Assembly: GCF_001294335.1 (NCBI RefSeq)
Contig: NZ_LGKG01000152.1
Location: 1-64,000, forward strand
DNA from: Streptomyces chattanoogensis
GTDB lineage: Bacteria > Actinomycetota > Actinomycetes > Streptomycetales > Streptomycetaceae
Length of the DNA stretch: 64,000 nucleotides
Reading direction: 5' to 3'
Shown here piece by piece: positions 1 to 8,554 of this stretch. The notes beneath the pieces are model-generated. The model searched no databases and was not told the DNA's origin. It saw nothing but the letters and a program-made list of their open reading frames with translations. How positions within the stretch are numbered: position 1 is the stretch's first letter; each line of letters starts with the position of its first letter. Both the position numbers and the translations under genes were made by a program.

Positions 1-1
1 C

Positions 2-991
2 GCGCTGGCCTACCTGTCCCATGAGTACCTCGGCAACGCCTTCGGCACCGTCTACGACATCTCCACCATCGCCATCCTCTGGTTCGCCGGCGCCTCCGCG
101 ATGGCCGGTCTGCTGAACCTGATGCCGCAGTACCTGCCGCGCTACGGCATGGCTCCCCACTGGGCACGGGCCGTCCGCCCCATGGTGCTGGTCTTCACCC
201 TCGTCGCGTTCCTGGTGACCTGGATCTTCGACGCCGATGTCGACGCCCAGGGCGGTGCCTACGCCACCGGCGTGCTCGTCCTGATCAGCTCCGCCGCCAT
301 CGCCGTGACCATCGCCGCCCGCCGCGCCCGCCAGCGCGGCTGGACCCTCGGCTTCGCCGTCATCTCCCTGGTCTTCCTCTACGTCACCGTCGTGAACGTC
401 ATCGAACGTCCCGACGGTGTGAAGATCGGTGCCTGCTTCATCGCCGGCATCATCCTCGTCTCGTTCCTCTCCCGCCTCGCCCGCGCCTTCGAACTGCGGG
501 TGACCAGCGTCGTGCTCGACGACATGGCGGAACGTTTCATCCGCGATATCGCCCACCGCAAGGTCCGCTTCATCGCGAACGAGCCCGACCAGCGGGACGT
601 GGCCGAATACCGCGACAAGCTCCAGCAGATCCGTACCGACAACGATCTCCCGGCGTCCGAGGACTTCATCTTCGTCGAGGTCACCCTCGGCGACCCCTCC
701 GAATTCGAGAGCGAGCTGCGGGTCCGCGGCGAGGTCCTGCACGGCCGCTACCGCATCCTGTGCCTGGAGAGCTCCACCATCTCCAACGCCCTCGCCGCCC
801 TGCTCCTGCACGTACGCGACACGACCGGACAGCGGCCGCACATCTACTTCGAATGGACCGAAGGCAACCCCCTCGCCCAGTTCCTCCGCTTCTTCCTCTT
901 CGGCCAGGGCGAGGTCGCCCCCGTCACCCGCGAGGTCCTGCGCGAGGCCGAACCCGACCGCGAGCGCCGTCCCCGCGTCCACGTCGGCTGA
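2..991 (+). CDS. APC-type amino acid transporter, C-terminal part (cut by window edge)
   Basis: The reading frame is open from base 2, so the gene begins outside the window; the visible 329 residues are its C-terminus. The first half shows about four hydrophobic membrane helices (for example [17 protein letters not shown] and a later [12 protein letters not shown] stretch). A roughly 160-residue hydrophilic cytoplasmic tail follows, beginning near [13 protein letters not shown]. This layout fits Streptomyces APC-superfamily permeases with a long soluble C-terminal domain. The substrate cannot be read from this fragment. It lies about 120 bp upstream of a small gene and close to the kdpD/stress gene group, so a role in ion or osmotic physiology is possible but is inference only. 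Confidence 0.7.
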   Translation, partial: ALAYLSHEYLGNAFGTVYDISTIAILWFAGASAMAGLLNLMPQYLPRYGMAPHWARAVRPMVLVFTLVAFLVTWIFDADVDAQGGAYATGVLVLISSAAIAVTIAARRARQRGWTLGFAVISLVFLYVTVVNVIERPDGVKIGACFIAGIILVSFLSRLARAFELRVTSVVLDDMAERFIRDIAHRKVRFIANEPDQRDVAEYRDKLQQIRTDNDLPASEDFIFVEVTLGDPSEFESELRVRGEVLHGRYRILCLESSTISNALAALLLHVRDTTGQRPHIYFEWTEGNPLAQFLRFFLFGQGEVAPVTREVLREAEPDRERRPRVHVG

Positions 992-1110
992 CCACCGCAC
1001 GGCACCCGCTGCACCCCCGACGTCAAGAACGCGCTAAAAATGCACGACGCGACATCAACGGGGTGCCGGCGGGCCCGGCGCCCTCGCGCCTCCCGCCTGG
1101 TGTCGCCGGT

Positions 1111-1497
1111 ATGGGACGGCGAACCGCTCCCGCCGTGGCGCCGGACGCCCGGCGGCCGGACGCAGCCGTCGACCGCGTGGCCGCGGGCGACGGGTGGCTG
1201 GCGGTACGGGGCCTCATGGGCGAGCGCCGGGTGCGTACCGACGCGCTGGTCTCGGTACGGCGCTGCGGCAGCATCGCCGCGCACCTCGTCCTCCGGGATG
1301 AGCACGGTCAGTGGCTGGAACTGGACCTTCATGTCCTGGATGCCAACCCGCTCATCCGGCATCTGCTCGACACCGGCGGCCACCGCTCCATGGAACGCGG
1401 CACGCTGCGCCACGGCGAGGACGTGCTGCGGGAGTTGGCGGAGCGCTCGGACGGACAGGAGGCGCGCGCCATCCTCCATGCGTCCGGTCTGCGGTGA
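1111..1497 (+). CDS. Hypothetical protein, possibly the truncated C-terminus of a larger protein
   Basis: This 128-residue frame has clear coding character (GDGWLAVRGLMGERRVRTDAL, then a conserved-looking RDEHGQWLELD stretch and a charged C-terminal helix). I chose ATG 1111; GTG 1063 in the same frame is an alternative, and neither has a convincing ribosome binding site. The pattern, a short beta-rich domain followed by LELDLHVLDANPLIRHLL, recalls the cytoplasmic tail of small Streptomyces membrane proteins, but no membrane segment precedes it here. It may therefore be a decayed gene that lost its N-terminus, in keeping with the kdpD fragment just downstream. Function is unknown. Confidence 0.4.
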   Translation: MGRRTAPAVAPDARRPDAAVDRVAAGDGWLAVRGLMGERRVRTDALVSVRRCGSIAAHLVLRDEHGQWLELDLHVLDANPLIRHLLDTGGHRSMERGTLRHGEDVLRELAERSDGQEARAILHASGLR

Positions 1498-1546
1498 GCG
1501 GAGCGGCGTCCGGGCGACGCACCACCGCAGCCACGTGCGAACGGCA

Positions 1547-1771
1547 CTACGACGGCCGACCGGCGACCGGAACGGAAGCGGCCGGTAGGGAGACGACCAT
1601 CGTCAGGCCGCCTCCGGGGGTGTCCTCGGGGGTGAGGGTGCCGCCCATCGCCTCCGTGAGGCCGCGGGAGAGGGCGAGGCCGAGACCGAGGCCGGTGGTG
1701 TTGTCGGTGTCGCCCAGTCGCTGGAAGGGCACGAACGCGCGCTCCCAGTCGGTGAGTTGGATGTCGTCATG
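1547..1771 (-). pseudogene. kdpD 3'-end remnant (sensor kinase ATPase tail)
   Basis: Read on the minus strand, this stretch encodes the last 70 or so residues of a KdpD-type histidine kinase. It shows an F-x-PFQRLGDTDN segment, the G2 box GLGLGLALSRG, then GGTLTPEDTPGGG, and ends in a normal TAG. The same region of the intact kdpD at 2668-5214 reads PFQRYGDVPRGAGVGLGLAVARG and TLTAEDTPGGG, so the two are clearly related but not identical. Nothing upstream resembles the rest of a kinase: similarity stops near 1771, beside a duplicated GTCATGGAGCCGT sequence. I read this as a truncated paralogue, left in the opposite orientation to the intact copy. Confidence 0.75.
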
Positions 1772-1817
1772 GAGCCGTATGGAACTGTCATGGAGCCGTC
1801 AGGTTCTCCCCGCCCCG

Positions 1818-1836
1818 CGTCAGGGAAGCGTCAACA
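1818..1836. promoter_or_regulatory. Putative shared operator, copy upstream of the stress gene
   Basis: CGTCAGGGAAGCGTCAACA lies about 30 bases before the universal stress gene. It matches two copies upstream of kdpD (2468-2519) with the consensus CGTnAGGGAnGCGTCAA. The repeat before two neighbouring genes suggests a common transcription factor; KdpE is the natural guess but is inference. Confidence 0.45.
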
Positions 1837-1866
1837 CGTCGCCGTCGATCCCCCGGCGGGATTTCG

Positions 1867-2442
1867 ATGGAGCACGACATGAACGTGACGCAGGACAAGG
1901 AGCACGGCCCCATGCACGGACCCGGCGAAGGGCCGCGCGTCGTGGCCGGTGTGAGCGGTTCGCTGGGCAGCCTCACGGCTCTGCACCGGGCCGCGGCCGA
2001 GGCCCGCCGCACCGGTGCCGAACTGTGGGCCGTACTGGCCTGGGAACCGCCCGGTGGCGACATCCCCCACCGCGGCGGGCCGTGCCCCGCATCGCTGGCC
2101 GCTTGGCGCCGGATGGCGGGTGAGCGGCTGCTGGACGCCCTCGACGCCGCCTTCGGCAGCGCCGGGCCCGGGGTGCCGCTGGACCCCCTGGTCGTACGCG
2201 GCGAACCGGGGAAGGTGCTGCTGGCGGTCGCGGACCGGACCGACGACCTCCTGGTGATCGGTGCGGGCGCCCGCGGCAGACTCCGCCGGGCGATGTGGCC
2301 CTCCGTCACCCGCTACTGCGTCGCACGCGCCTGCTGCCCGGTGCTGACCGTGCCGCCCTCCCCTCTGCACCGCGCCTTCGACGCCGTACACCGCCGCAAC
2401 GTCTGGAAACTCCCCATCGACACCCGGCAGTTGGCGGACTGA
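1867..2442 (+). CDS. Universal stress protein (UspA family)
   Basis: This 191-residue protein has a single Usp fold. An early beta strand VVAGVSGSLGSLTALHRAA is followed by the helix AAEARRTGAELWAVLAWEPPGG. A central VVRGEPGKVLLAVADRTDDLLVIGAGARGRL and a terminal YCVARACCPVLTVP complete the domain. The usual ATP-binding motif G-2x-G-9x-G(S/T) is only partly kept as GAGARGRLRRAMWPSVT. ATG 1867 is used; ATG 1879 is an alternative. Usp proteins are stress-induced nucleotide-binding cytoplasmic proteins. The shared upstream repeat and the adjacent kdpD suggest co-regulation under osmotic or potassium stress; that is inference. Confidence 0.8.
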   Translation: MEHDMNVTQDKEHGPMHGPGEGPRVVAGVSGSLGSLTALHRAAAEARRTGAELWAVLAWEPPGGDIPHRGGPCPASLAAWRRMAGERLLDALDAAFGSAGPGVPLDPLVVRGEPGKVLLAVADRTDDLLVIGAGARGRLRRAMWPSVTRYCVARACCPVLTVPPSPLHRAFDAVHRRNVWKLPIDTRQLAD

Positions 2443-2467
2443 GCCTTCCGTCCTCATGTGCCCGTCA

Positions 2468-2519
2468 CCGTTAGGGATGCGTCAATGTCGCGCCCATGAC
2501 CGTAAGGATGGCGTCAACG
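2468..2519. promoter_or_regulatory. Two direct repeats upstream of kdpD
   Basis: CCGTTAGGGATGCGTCAATG (2468-2487) and CCGTAAGGATGGCGTCAACG (2500-2519) are near-identical 20-mers spaced 32 bases start to start, about three helical turns. They stand 150-200 bases before kdpD and have a third relative before the stress gene. This arrangement is typical of an OmpR/KdpE-family response-regulator site, but the binding protein is not proven. Confidence 0.5.
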
Positions 2520-2667
2520 AAGGGGGGAACCGGCCACCGGCGCGATTCCCTCTCCTGGTCCGTCCCACCGAGTCCGTTCCACCGGACCCTTCTCACGGGC
2601 CACCGCTTCGACCCCTGACCCCACGGGCCCGAGCCCCCGACCAAGACGACACAGAGAGCGGGACCAC

Positions 2668-5214
2668 GTGGCACGCGGCAAGCTTCGCATCTACCTCGGC
2701 GCGGCACCGGGCGTCGGCAAGACGTACGCGATGCTGTCCGAGGCGCACCGGCGCGTGGAGCGCGGTACGGACTGTGTGGTCGCCTTCGTCGAGCACCACG
2801 ACCGGCCGCGCACCGAGGTGATGCTGCACGGCCTGGAGCAGGTCCCGCGCAAGGAGCTGGAGTACCGCGGCACCAGCTTCACCGAGATGGACGTCGACGC
2901 CGTCCTGGAGCGCGCCCCCGCCGTCGCCCTCGTCGACGAGCTCCCGCACACGAACATCCCTGGCTCCCGCAACGCCAAACGCTGGCAGGACATCGAGGAA
3001 CTGCTCGCCGCGGGCATCCACGTCATCTCCACCTGCAACATCCAGCACCTGGAATCCCTCGGCGACATCGTCGAGTCGATCACCGGGATCCGGCAGAAGG
3101 AGACCGTCCCCGACGAGGTGGTGCGCCGCGCCGACCAGATCGAACTGGTCGACATGTCGCCCCACGCGCTGCGCCGCCGTATGGCCCACGGCAACATCTA
3201 CAAGTCCCACAAGGTCGACGCGGCGCTGTCGAACTACTTCCGGCCGGGCAACCTCACCGCGCTGCGCGAGCTGGCGCTGCTGTGGGTGGCCGACCGGGTC
3301 GACGAGTACCTCCAGGAGTACCGCAGCGAACACCAGGTCTCGAAGATCTGGGGCTCGCGCGAGCGCATCGTCGTCGGTCTGACGGGCGGCAGCGAGGGCC
3401 GGACGCTCATCCGGCGCGCCGCCCGCCTCGCCGAGAAGGGCGCCGGCGGCGAGGTGCTCGCCGTCTACATAGCCCGCAGCGACGGACTGACCTCCGGCTC
3501 GCCCAAGGAACTCGCCGTCCAGCGCACCCTCATCGAGGACCTGGGCGGCACCTTCCACCACGTCATGGGCGAGGACATACCCTCCGCCCTCCTGGAATTC
3601 TCCCGGGGCGTGAACGCCACCCAGATCGTCCTGGGGACCTCGCGCCGCAAGGCGTGGCAGTACATCTTCGGCCCCGGTGTCGGCGCGACCGTCGCCCGCG
3701 ACTCCGGCCCCGACCTCGACGTCCACATCGTCACCCACGAGGAGGCCGCCAAGGGCCGCGGGCTGCCCGTCGCCCGCGGCGCGCGGCTGGGCCGGCCCCG
3801 GATCATCTGGGGCTGGCTGACCGGGGTGGCGGGGCCTGCGCTGCTCACACTGCCGTTGATGTACGTCGGGGCGGGCCTGGGATTCGCCAACGACGTGCTG
3901 CTGTTCCTGACTCTGACGGTGGCTGCGGCGCTGCTGGGCGGGCTGCTTCCGGCGCTGGCGTCGGCCGTGGTCGGCTCTCTCCTGCTGAACTGGTTCTTCA
4001 CACCGCCCGTGGGCCGCCTCACCATCGCGGACCCCAAGAACATCCTGGCGCTCGTCATCTTCCTGCTGGTGGCGGTCTCGGTCGCCTCCGTCGTCGACGT
4101 CGCCGCCCGGCGCACCCACCAGGCCGCCCGGCTGCGCGCCGAGTCGGAGATCCTGTCGTTCCTGGCGGGCAGCGTGCTGCGCGGCGAGACCACCTTGGAC
4201 GCCCTCCTGGAGCGGGTGCGCGAGACCTTCGCGATGGATGCCGTGGCCCTCCTGGAGCGGGAGACCGAGACGGCCCCCTGGACCTGCTCGGGCAGCGTGG
4301 GCGACGCCAGTCCGCTCTCCCGGCCCGAGGACGCGGACGTCGACATGCCCGTCGGCGATCACATGGCGCTCGCGCTGTCGGGCCGGGTCCTGCCCGCCGA
4401 GGACCGCCGCGTGCTGGCGGCCTTCGCGGCGCAGGCCGCCGTCGTCCTCGACCGCCAGCGCCTGAAGTCCCAGGCGGACCACGCCCGCAAGCTGGCCGAG
4501 GGCAACCGCATCAGGACGGCGCTGCTGGCCGCCGTCAGCCACGACCTGCGCACCCCACTGGCGAGCATCAAGGCCTCCGTCACCTCTCTGCGCTCCGACG
4601 ACGTCGAATGGTCCGACGAGGACCGGGCCGAACTGCTCGCAGGCATCGAGGAGGGCGCCGACCGCCTCGACCACCTCGTCGGCAACCTGCTGGACATGTC
4701 CCGTGTCCAGACCGGCACCGTCACCCCGCTCATCCGCGAGATCGACCTCGACGAAGTGGTGCCGATGGCGCTCGGCGGCGTACCCGAGGACAGCGTGGTG
4801 CTCGACATCCCCGAGGCCCTGCCGATGGTCGCCGTCGACCCGGGCCTGCTGGAGCGGTCGGTGGCCAACATCGTCGAGAACGCGGTGAAGTACAGCCCCG
4901 ACGGCGAGACCGTGCTGGTGTCCGCCAGCACGCTCGGCGACCGCGTCGAAGTGCGCGTGGCCGACCGCGGCCCCGGAGTCCCCGACGACGCCAAGGACCG
5001 CATCTTCGAACCCTTCCAGCGCTACGGCGACGTCCCGCGCGGCGCAGGTGTCGGCCTCGGCCTGGCGGTCGCCCGCGGTTTCGCGGAGGCCATCGGAGCC
5101 ACCCTCACCGCCGAGGACACCCCCGGCGGCGGCATGACCATGGTCCTCACCGTCCCCACCGCCGCCGGCCACCTCCCGGCCCAGCCCGACCTCCCGGCCG
5201 CGGTCACGTCGTAA
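2668..5214 (+). CDS. kdpD: Sensor histidine kinase KdpD
   Basis: The 848-residue protein carries all KdpD parts in order. They are an N-terminal KdpD domain with Walker A GAAPGVGKTYAM (about 10-21) and VDELPHTN, a Usp-like domain (about 230-360), four membrane helices of the DUF4118 type (about 380-480), and a GAF-like linker. The kinase core has the phospho-acceptor AVSHDLRTPL (His625), the N box NIVENAVKYSPDGE, and G boxes DRGPGVP and GVGLGLAVARG. GTG 2668 follows AGAGAGCGGG. KdpD senses potassium limitation and turgor and phosphorylates KdpE. Neither kdpE nor the kdpFABC pump genes lie on either side in the window, so this is an orphan or split locus here. A minus-strand kdpD fragment lies 900 bases upstream. 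Confidence 0.93.
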   Translation: MARGKLRIYLGAAPGVGKTYAMLSEAHRRVERGTDCVVAFVEHHDRPRTEVMLHGLEQVPRKELEYRGTSFTEMDVDAVLERAPAVALVDELPHTNIPGSRNAKRWQDIEELLAAGIHVISTCNIQHLESLGDIVESITGIRQKETVPDEVVRRADQIELVDMSPHALRRRMAHGNIYKSHKVDAALSNYFRPGNLTALRELALLWVADRVDEYLQEYRSEHQVSKIWGSRERIVVGLTGGSEGRTLIRRAARLAEKGAGGEVLAVYIARSDGLTSGSPKELAVQRTLIEDLGGTFHHVMGEDIPSALLEFSRGVNATQIVLGTSRRKAWQYIFGPGVGATVARDSGPDLDVHIVTHEEAAKGRGLPVARGARLGRPRIIWGWLTGVAGPALLTLPLMYVGAGLGFANDVLLFLTLTVAAALLGGLLPALASAVVGSLLLNWFFTPPVGRLTIADPKNILALVIFLLVAVSVASVVDVAARRTHQAARLRAESEILSFLAGSVLRGETTLDALLERVRETFAMDAVALLERETETAPWTCSGSVGDASPLSRPEDADVDMPVGDHMALALSGRVLPAEDRRVLAAFAAQAAVVLDRQRLKSQADHARKLAEGNRIRTALLAAVSHDLRTPLASIKASVTSLRSDDVEWSDEDRAELLAGIEEGADRLDHLVGNLLDMSRVQTGTVTPLIREIDLDEVVPMALGGVPEDSVVLDIPEALPMVAVDPGLLERSVANIVENAVKYSPDGETVLVSASTLGDRVEVRVADRGPGVPDDAKDRIFEPFQRYGDVPRGAGVGLGLAVARGFAEAIGATLTAEDTPGGGMTMVLTVPTAAGHLPAQPDLPAAVTS

Positions 5215-5350
5215 CCGGCTCGGTGTGCCCGCGCAGTCGTCGCGGGCGAGCACCGGCAGCTCGACGGGCGACTGGGGATCGATCCTGGTGCAGCGCGGCG
5301 ATCTCCGGCGCCTGCCCCTCGCGCCGCGAGGGCAGCACGACGGCGGTCAT
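5204..5350 (-). CDS. Small ORF coupled to the hydrolase stop codon, possible gene fragment
   Basis: The ATG of this 48-residue frame overlaps the TGA of the metallo-hydrolase as ATGA, the usual arrangement for translational coupling. The frame then runs into the 3' end of kdpD. The start, MTAVVLPSRREGQAPEIAALHQ, faintly resembles the N-terminus of a cytochrome P450 (a PEI/Y-x-x-L segment followed by SPVAR), after which the sequence becomes Arg/Ala-rich and loses any pattern. It could be the stump of a deleted downstream gene or chance. Function cannot be assigned. Confidence 0.25.
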   Translation of the reverse strand: MTAVVLPSRREGQAPEIAALHQDRSPVARRAAGARPRRLRGHTEPVTT

Positions 5351-6378
5351 TCCTCGCCGTAGGCCGCCCACCGCCCGGTGGTGAACCGCGAACCCTCCCG
5401 CCGGACTTCAACGGCACCCGCTCCGCCGAAGTGTGCAGGGATCAGCAACTCCCGTTCATCCGCGGCACGTTCGAGAATCCGGAGGCGACTGGCCGCCGCC
5501 TGTTCCGCATCCAGGCAGAAGCAGCTGTTGCAGGAGGGCTCGAGGATCTGCACCGGGCTGTGCAGCACATCGCCGACGAAGACCGCCCGGTCGGTTCCCG
5601 AGGCGAGCCGCAGCACGGACGAGCCCGGTGTGTGGCCGGGCGCGGGCTCCAGGGTGAGATGTTCGTCGATACGGTGGGAGCCTTCCCACAGCAGTACCTG
5701 TCCGGCCTGGTGGACGGGGGCGATGCTGTCCTCGTAGATCAGCCGGTCGTCCTCCCGCAGGCCCTTCCCGTACGCATTGTCGGGGCCGAAGTGGAAGTTG
5801 TCGGCGGCCGGAACGAGGTACTGGGCGCGGGGGAACGCCGGCACCCATCCGCCCACGACGCCGACGGTGTTCCAGCCGACGTGGTCGGCGTGGAGATGGG
5901 TGTTGACGACGACATCGACGTCTTCCGGGCGGACCCCGGCCCGCTCCAGACGGCCGAGGAAGTCGGTCTGCCACTGGTGGAAAAGCGGTGCACCGGGCCG
6001 CTCCCGGCCGTTGCCCACCCCGGTGTCGACCAGGACGGTACGCCCGCCGCTGCGCAGTACCCAGGTCTGCACCGCACCCACCAGCCGGCCGCTGTCCGGC
6101 TCCCAGTGGTCCGGCGCCAGCCAGTCCCGGTTGTCCCACCACACCTGGGCCGTGGACTCCGGAACGATGTCGCGTGCGGGCGCGATCGGTCCCTGCCACT
6201 CGACAACCCTGGTGACCTCGACATCGCCCAGAACGAAGCGCTGCACGTCCGAGAACGCCCCGCCCGCTGCGTTCACCCTGTTCGCTCCCGTCGCTTCGTT
6301 GGCTTTGTTGGCTTCGCTCACATCACCCATATCGATCATGTCGCTCGCTTCGTTCGTATCGTTCGTATCGCTCGTCAT
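5347..6378 (-). CDS. MBL-fold metallo-hydrolase
   Basis: The 343-residue protein has the metallo-beta-lactamase signature THLHADHVGW (His161, His163, Asp165, His166). Later come the metal ligands PAPGHTPGS and FVGDVLHSP and a terminal PAHFGG. The spacing fits the lactonase/glyoxalase-II-like branch that binds two metal ions. The substrate cannot be told from sequence; AHL lactonases and esterases share this layout. Residues 1-40 are odd: an Asn/Glu/Ala-rich low-complexity tail encoded by short DNA repeats (6300-6377). The true start may lie further in, just before FSDVQRFVLGDVEVTRV. The gene is divergent from the AraC regulator at 6478, which may control it. Confidence 0.8.
   Translation of the reverse strand: MTSDTNDTNEASDMIDMGDVSEANKANEATGANRVNAAGGAFSDVQRFVLGDVEVTRVVEWQGPIAPARDIVPESTAQVWWDNRDWLAPDHWEPDSGRLVGAVQTWVLRSGGRTVLVDTGVGNGRERPGAPLFHQWQTDFLGRLERAGVRPEDVDVVVNTHLHADHVGWNTVGVVGGWVPAFPRAQYLVPAADNFHFGPDNAYGKGLREDDRLIYEDSIAPVHQAGQVLLWEGSHRIDEHLTLEPAPGHTPGSSVLRLASGTDRAVFVGDVLHSPVQILEPSCNSCFCLDAEQAAASRLRILERAADERELLIPAHFGGAGAVEVRREGSRFTTGRWAAYGEE
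6300..6377. repeat. Short imperfect tandem repeats at the 5' end of the hydrolase gene
   Basis: The plus strand shows repeated TCGCTTCGTTxGxxT-like units, for example TCGTTCGTATCGTTCGTAT and GCTTCGTTGGCTTTGTTGGC. The base composition is clearly less GC-rich than around it. The repeats encode the Asn/Glu/Ala tail of the hydrolase or lie in its leader. Confidence 0.6.
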
Positions 6379-6477
6379 GTCTTGAGCCTACGAAGGGTGG
6401 TTGAGCCCCTCAATACTCATCCAGCTCTCTCGGATACGCATACGTCTCACCTCTGACGTCGTGGATACCCTGGCCCG

Positions 6478-7413
6478 ATGGATGTGGTGAGTGACGCGAT
6501 CTCGGCCGTACGCGTAGGGGAGCCCTCCTCCAACCGTGTGCGCATGACCGGGAGTTGGTGTATTCGGCTCGCCCCGTATGACGGTGCGGGCTTCCACGTC
6601 GTACTGGGGGGCGGCTGTCGGCTGCTGCCCGACGGCGGGGCCCCGATCGAGCTCGGCGCGGGTGACACGGTGCTGCTGCCGCACGGTACGGGGCATGTGA
6701 TGGCTGACTCCCGTGCCGAGCCGGTGCCCGTGGATCAGGCGGTGCCGTTCGACCGCTGGCTCGACGGTAGGCAGCCGCACCGGCCCCCGGCCGCCCCGGG
6801 CGAGGTGGAGCTCCTGTGCGGCAAGTACCGGCTCGACCGCAGCCGGGTGCACCCGCTCATGGCGGAGCTGCCGAAGGTGGTCCACCTGCCCAACCGCGTG
6901 GGCAGCCACCCCGAACTCCGCCTGGCCATCGATCTGTTGGGGCGTGAGCTGGACGAGCAGCGGCCCGGCTCCTGCGTCGCGGTGCCCAGTCTGCTCGACC
7001 TCCTCCTCGTCTACATCATCCGTTCCTGGATGGCCGAGGGCGCGACCGGAACCTGGCCCGCCGTCCTCGGCGACCCGGTGGCCGCCGTCGCTCTGCGGGC
7101 ATTGCACTCGGACCCCGCAGCACCGTGGACCAATGACCGTCTGGCCGCCGAGGCGGGCGTCTCCCGCCCCACCCTGGCCCGCCGCTTCACCGCCCTGGTC
7201 GGACGGCCCCCGATGGCCTACCTCACCTGGTGGCGTCTCACCCTCGCCGCCACCCTCCTGCGTGACACCCCCGACCCCTTGGCCGCCATCGCCCGTCGCG
7301 TCGGCTACGGCACCCCGTACGCCCTCTCGCACGCCTTCAACCGGGAGTTCGGAACCACACCGGGGCGGTACCGGGCGGAGGCCGCCCCTGGGGCCGACGA
7401 GGGTGCGGCCTGA
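6478..7413 (+). CDS. AraC-family transcriptional regulator with cupin domain
   Basis: The 311-residue protein begins with a cupin-like sensor domain (FHVVLGGGCRLLPDG, then IELGAGDTVLLPHGTGH). It ends in two helix-turn-helix units of the AraC type: WTNDRLAAEAGVSRPTLARRFTALVG and PLAAIARRVGYGTPYALSHAFNREFG, followed by TPGRYR. This is the AraC/cupin_6 architecture that usually regulates a neighbouring metabolic gene. It is transcribed divergently from the metallo-hydrolase with about 100 bases between them, so that gene is the likely target. Its 3' end lies 18 bases from the convergent LigD-like gene. Confidence 0.88.
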   Translation: MDVVSDAISAVRVGEPSSNRVRMTGSWCIRLAPYDGAGFHVVLGGGCRLLPDGGAPIELGAGDTVLLPHGTGHVMADSRAEPVPVDQAVPFDRWLDGRQPHRPPAAPGEVELLCGKYRLDRSRVHPLMAELPKVVHLPNRVGSHPELRLAIDLLGRELDEQRPGSCVAVPSLLDLLLVYIIRSWMAEGATGTWPAVLGDPVAAVALRALHSDPAAPWTNDRLAAEAGVSRPTLARRFTALVGRPPMAYLTWWRLTLAATLLRDTPDPLAAIARRVGYGTPYALSHAFNREFGTTPGRYRAEAAPGADEGAA

Positions 7414-7430
7414 TCCGTCTTCCTGGGCGA

Positions 7431-8363
7431 TCAGGAGGTGTCCTCCTGGAGGAGCACGTCGAGCCGGCGCTGCGCCGGCCCCAGGGAGCGCCGGCAGCGG
7501 CTTAGCCCTTTCCAGGGGTCGCCATGGTCGGACAGGCGGTCGGGGAGGGTGCGCAGGGTCCAGTGTTGTGGGCCGAGCCGCGGGTCGTCGAGTTCGTCCC
7601 ACTCGAGAGGGGTGGCTACCGGGGCGTGGGGCCGGGCCCGGACGGCGCAGGGGGCCACGGAGGTCTGGGCGTAGGCGTTGCGCTGGGTGTCCAGGTACAG
7701 CCGGCCGCGGCGCTTGTTCTTGCGCGCTTCGGTGGTGAGTCTGTCGGGGTGCCGGCCGGCGAGCAGGTCGGCTACCTGGCGGGCGAAGGCGCGCGTGCCG
7801 TCGAAGTCGGTGTGCCGGTCCAGGAGCAGGACGAGGTGCAGACCGCGCGAGCCCGTTGTCATCACCGCAGGCTGCAGCCCCAGTTCCGCGGTGAGGAGGT
7901 CGCCCAGCTTGCGGGCGGTCCAGCGGACGGTCTCGAAGTCGTCGCCCGGGGGATCCAGATCGAAAACCAGTCGGTCCGGGCAGTTGAGGCTGTCGACGCG
8001 GCTGAGCCAGGGGTGCGGCGTGATGCATGCCTGGTCGGCGAGGTAGGCGAGGGTGGCGGCGTCGTCGCAGACCACCATGGTGACGGTCCCGTCCTCCTTG
8101 GTGACCTCCTGGCGGTGGATCCAGTCCGGGAAGTAGTCGGGGACGTCCTTGTGGAAGAACGCCTTCCCGCCGTAGCCGTCGGGGTGGCGTTCCATGGCCA
8201 GGGGCCGTCCGCGCAGATGGGTCAGCATGGGGCGGGAGACGGCGCGGTAGTAGTCGATCAGTTCGGCCTTGGTGATCCCGTCGTCGGGGAAGAGTTCCTT
8301 GTCCGGACGGGAGATCGCGATGGTGCGGTCCCCGACTCGAACGGTGTCGTCCTCCGTACTCAC
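7431..8363 (-). CDS. LigD-type polymerase/primase domain protein
   Basis: This 310-residue protein is the stand-alone LigD polymerase module (archaeo-eukaryotic primase fold) of bacterial non-homologous end joining. It has the opening DKELFPDDGITKAELIDYY, the HKDVPDYFPDWI segment, the catalytic pair in FDLDPPGDD (Asp135, Asp137), and GSRGLHLVLLLDR. It closes with TPLEWDELDDPRLGPQHWTLRTL. The GTG start at 8363 follows GGAGGAAGGGAG, which settles the start against a longer upstream frame. Such proteins add nucleotides, often ribonucleotides, at broken ends and may work with Ku and a separate ligase. Neither is visible in this window. It converges with the AraC gene. Confidence 0.87.
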   Translation of the reverse strand: MSTEDDTVRVGDRTIAISRPDKELFPDDGITKAELIDYYRAVSRPMLTHLRGRPLAMERHPDGYGGKAFFHKDVPDYFPDWIHRQEVTKEDGTVTMVVCDDAATLAYLADQACITPHPWLSRVDSLNCPDRLVFDLDPPGDDFETVRWTARKLGDLLTAELGLQPAVMTTGSRGLHLVLLLDRHTDFDGTRAFARQVADLLAGRHPDRLTTEARKNKRRGRLYLDTQRNAYAQTSVAPCAVRARPHAPVATPLEWDELDDPRLGPQHWTLRTLPDRLSDHGDPWKGLSRCRRSLGPAQRRLDVLLQEDTS

Positions 8364-8396
8364 CGTTTCTCCCTTCCTCCTTCGTGCGGGTGCGTC

Positions 8397-8416
8397 GGTG
8401 CGCCGACCGGCGCACC
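8397..8416. terminator. Perfect 8-bp hairpin upstream of the LigD-like gene
   Basis: GGTGCGCC, loop GACC, GGCGCACC. It lies between the SoxR fragment and the LigD-like gene, so it could end transcription from the fragment. There is no T tract, as is usual in Streptomyces. Confidence 0.4.
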
Positions 8417-8554
8417 GGGGATGGCGCAGTACCCTCCCGTCCAGCTTGCGCCACTTGCCGCCCCCCGGCACCCGCTCCCGGGCAGCGGGCCGCCCCGGAA
8501 GCACCGGAAGTGCACTGCGGCCCCGTGGCCGCTCGCCCTTCCGCCGGACCGGCC

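Noticed and set aside
2593..5253. Very long open frame on the minus strand opposite kdpD
   Set aside because: Its translation is low-complexity Gly/Arg/Asp/His text. Such frames come from the GC bias of real genes on the other strand.
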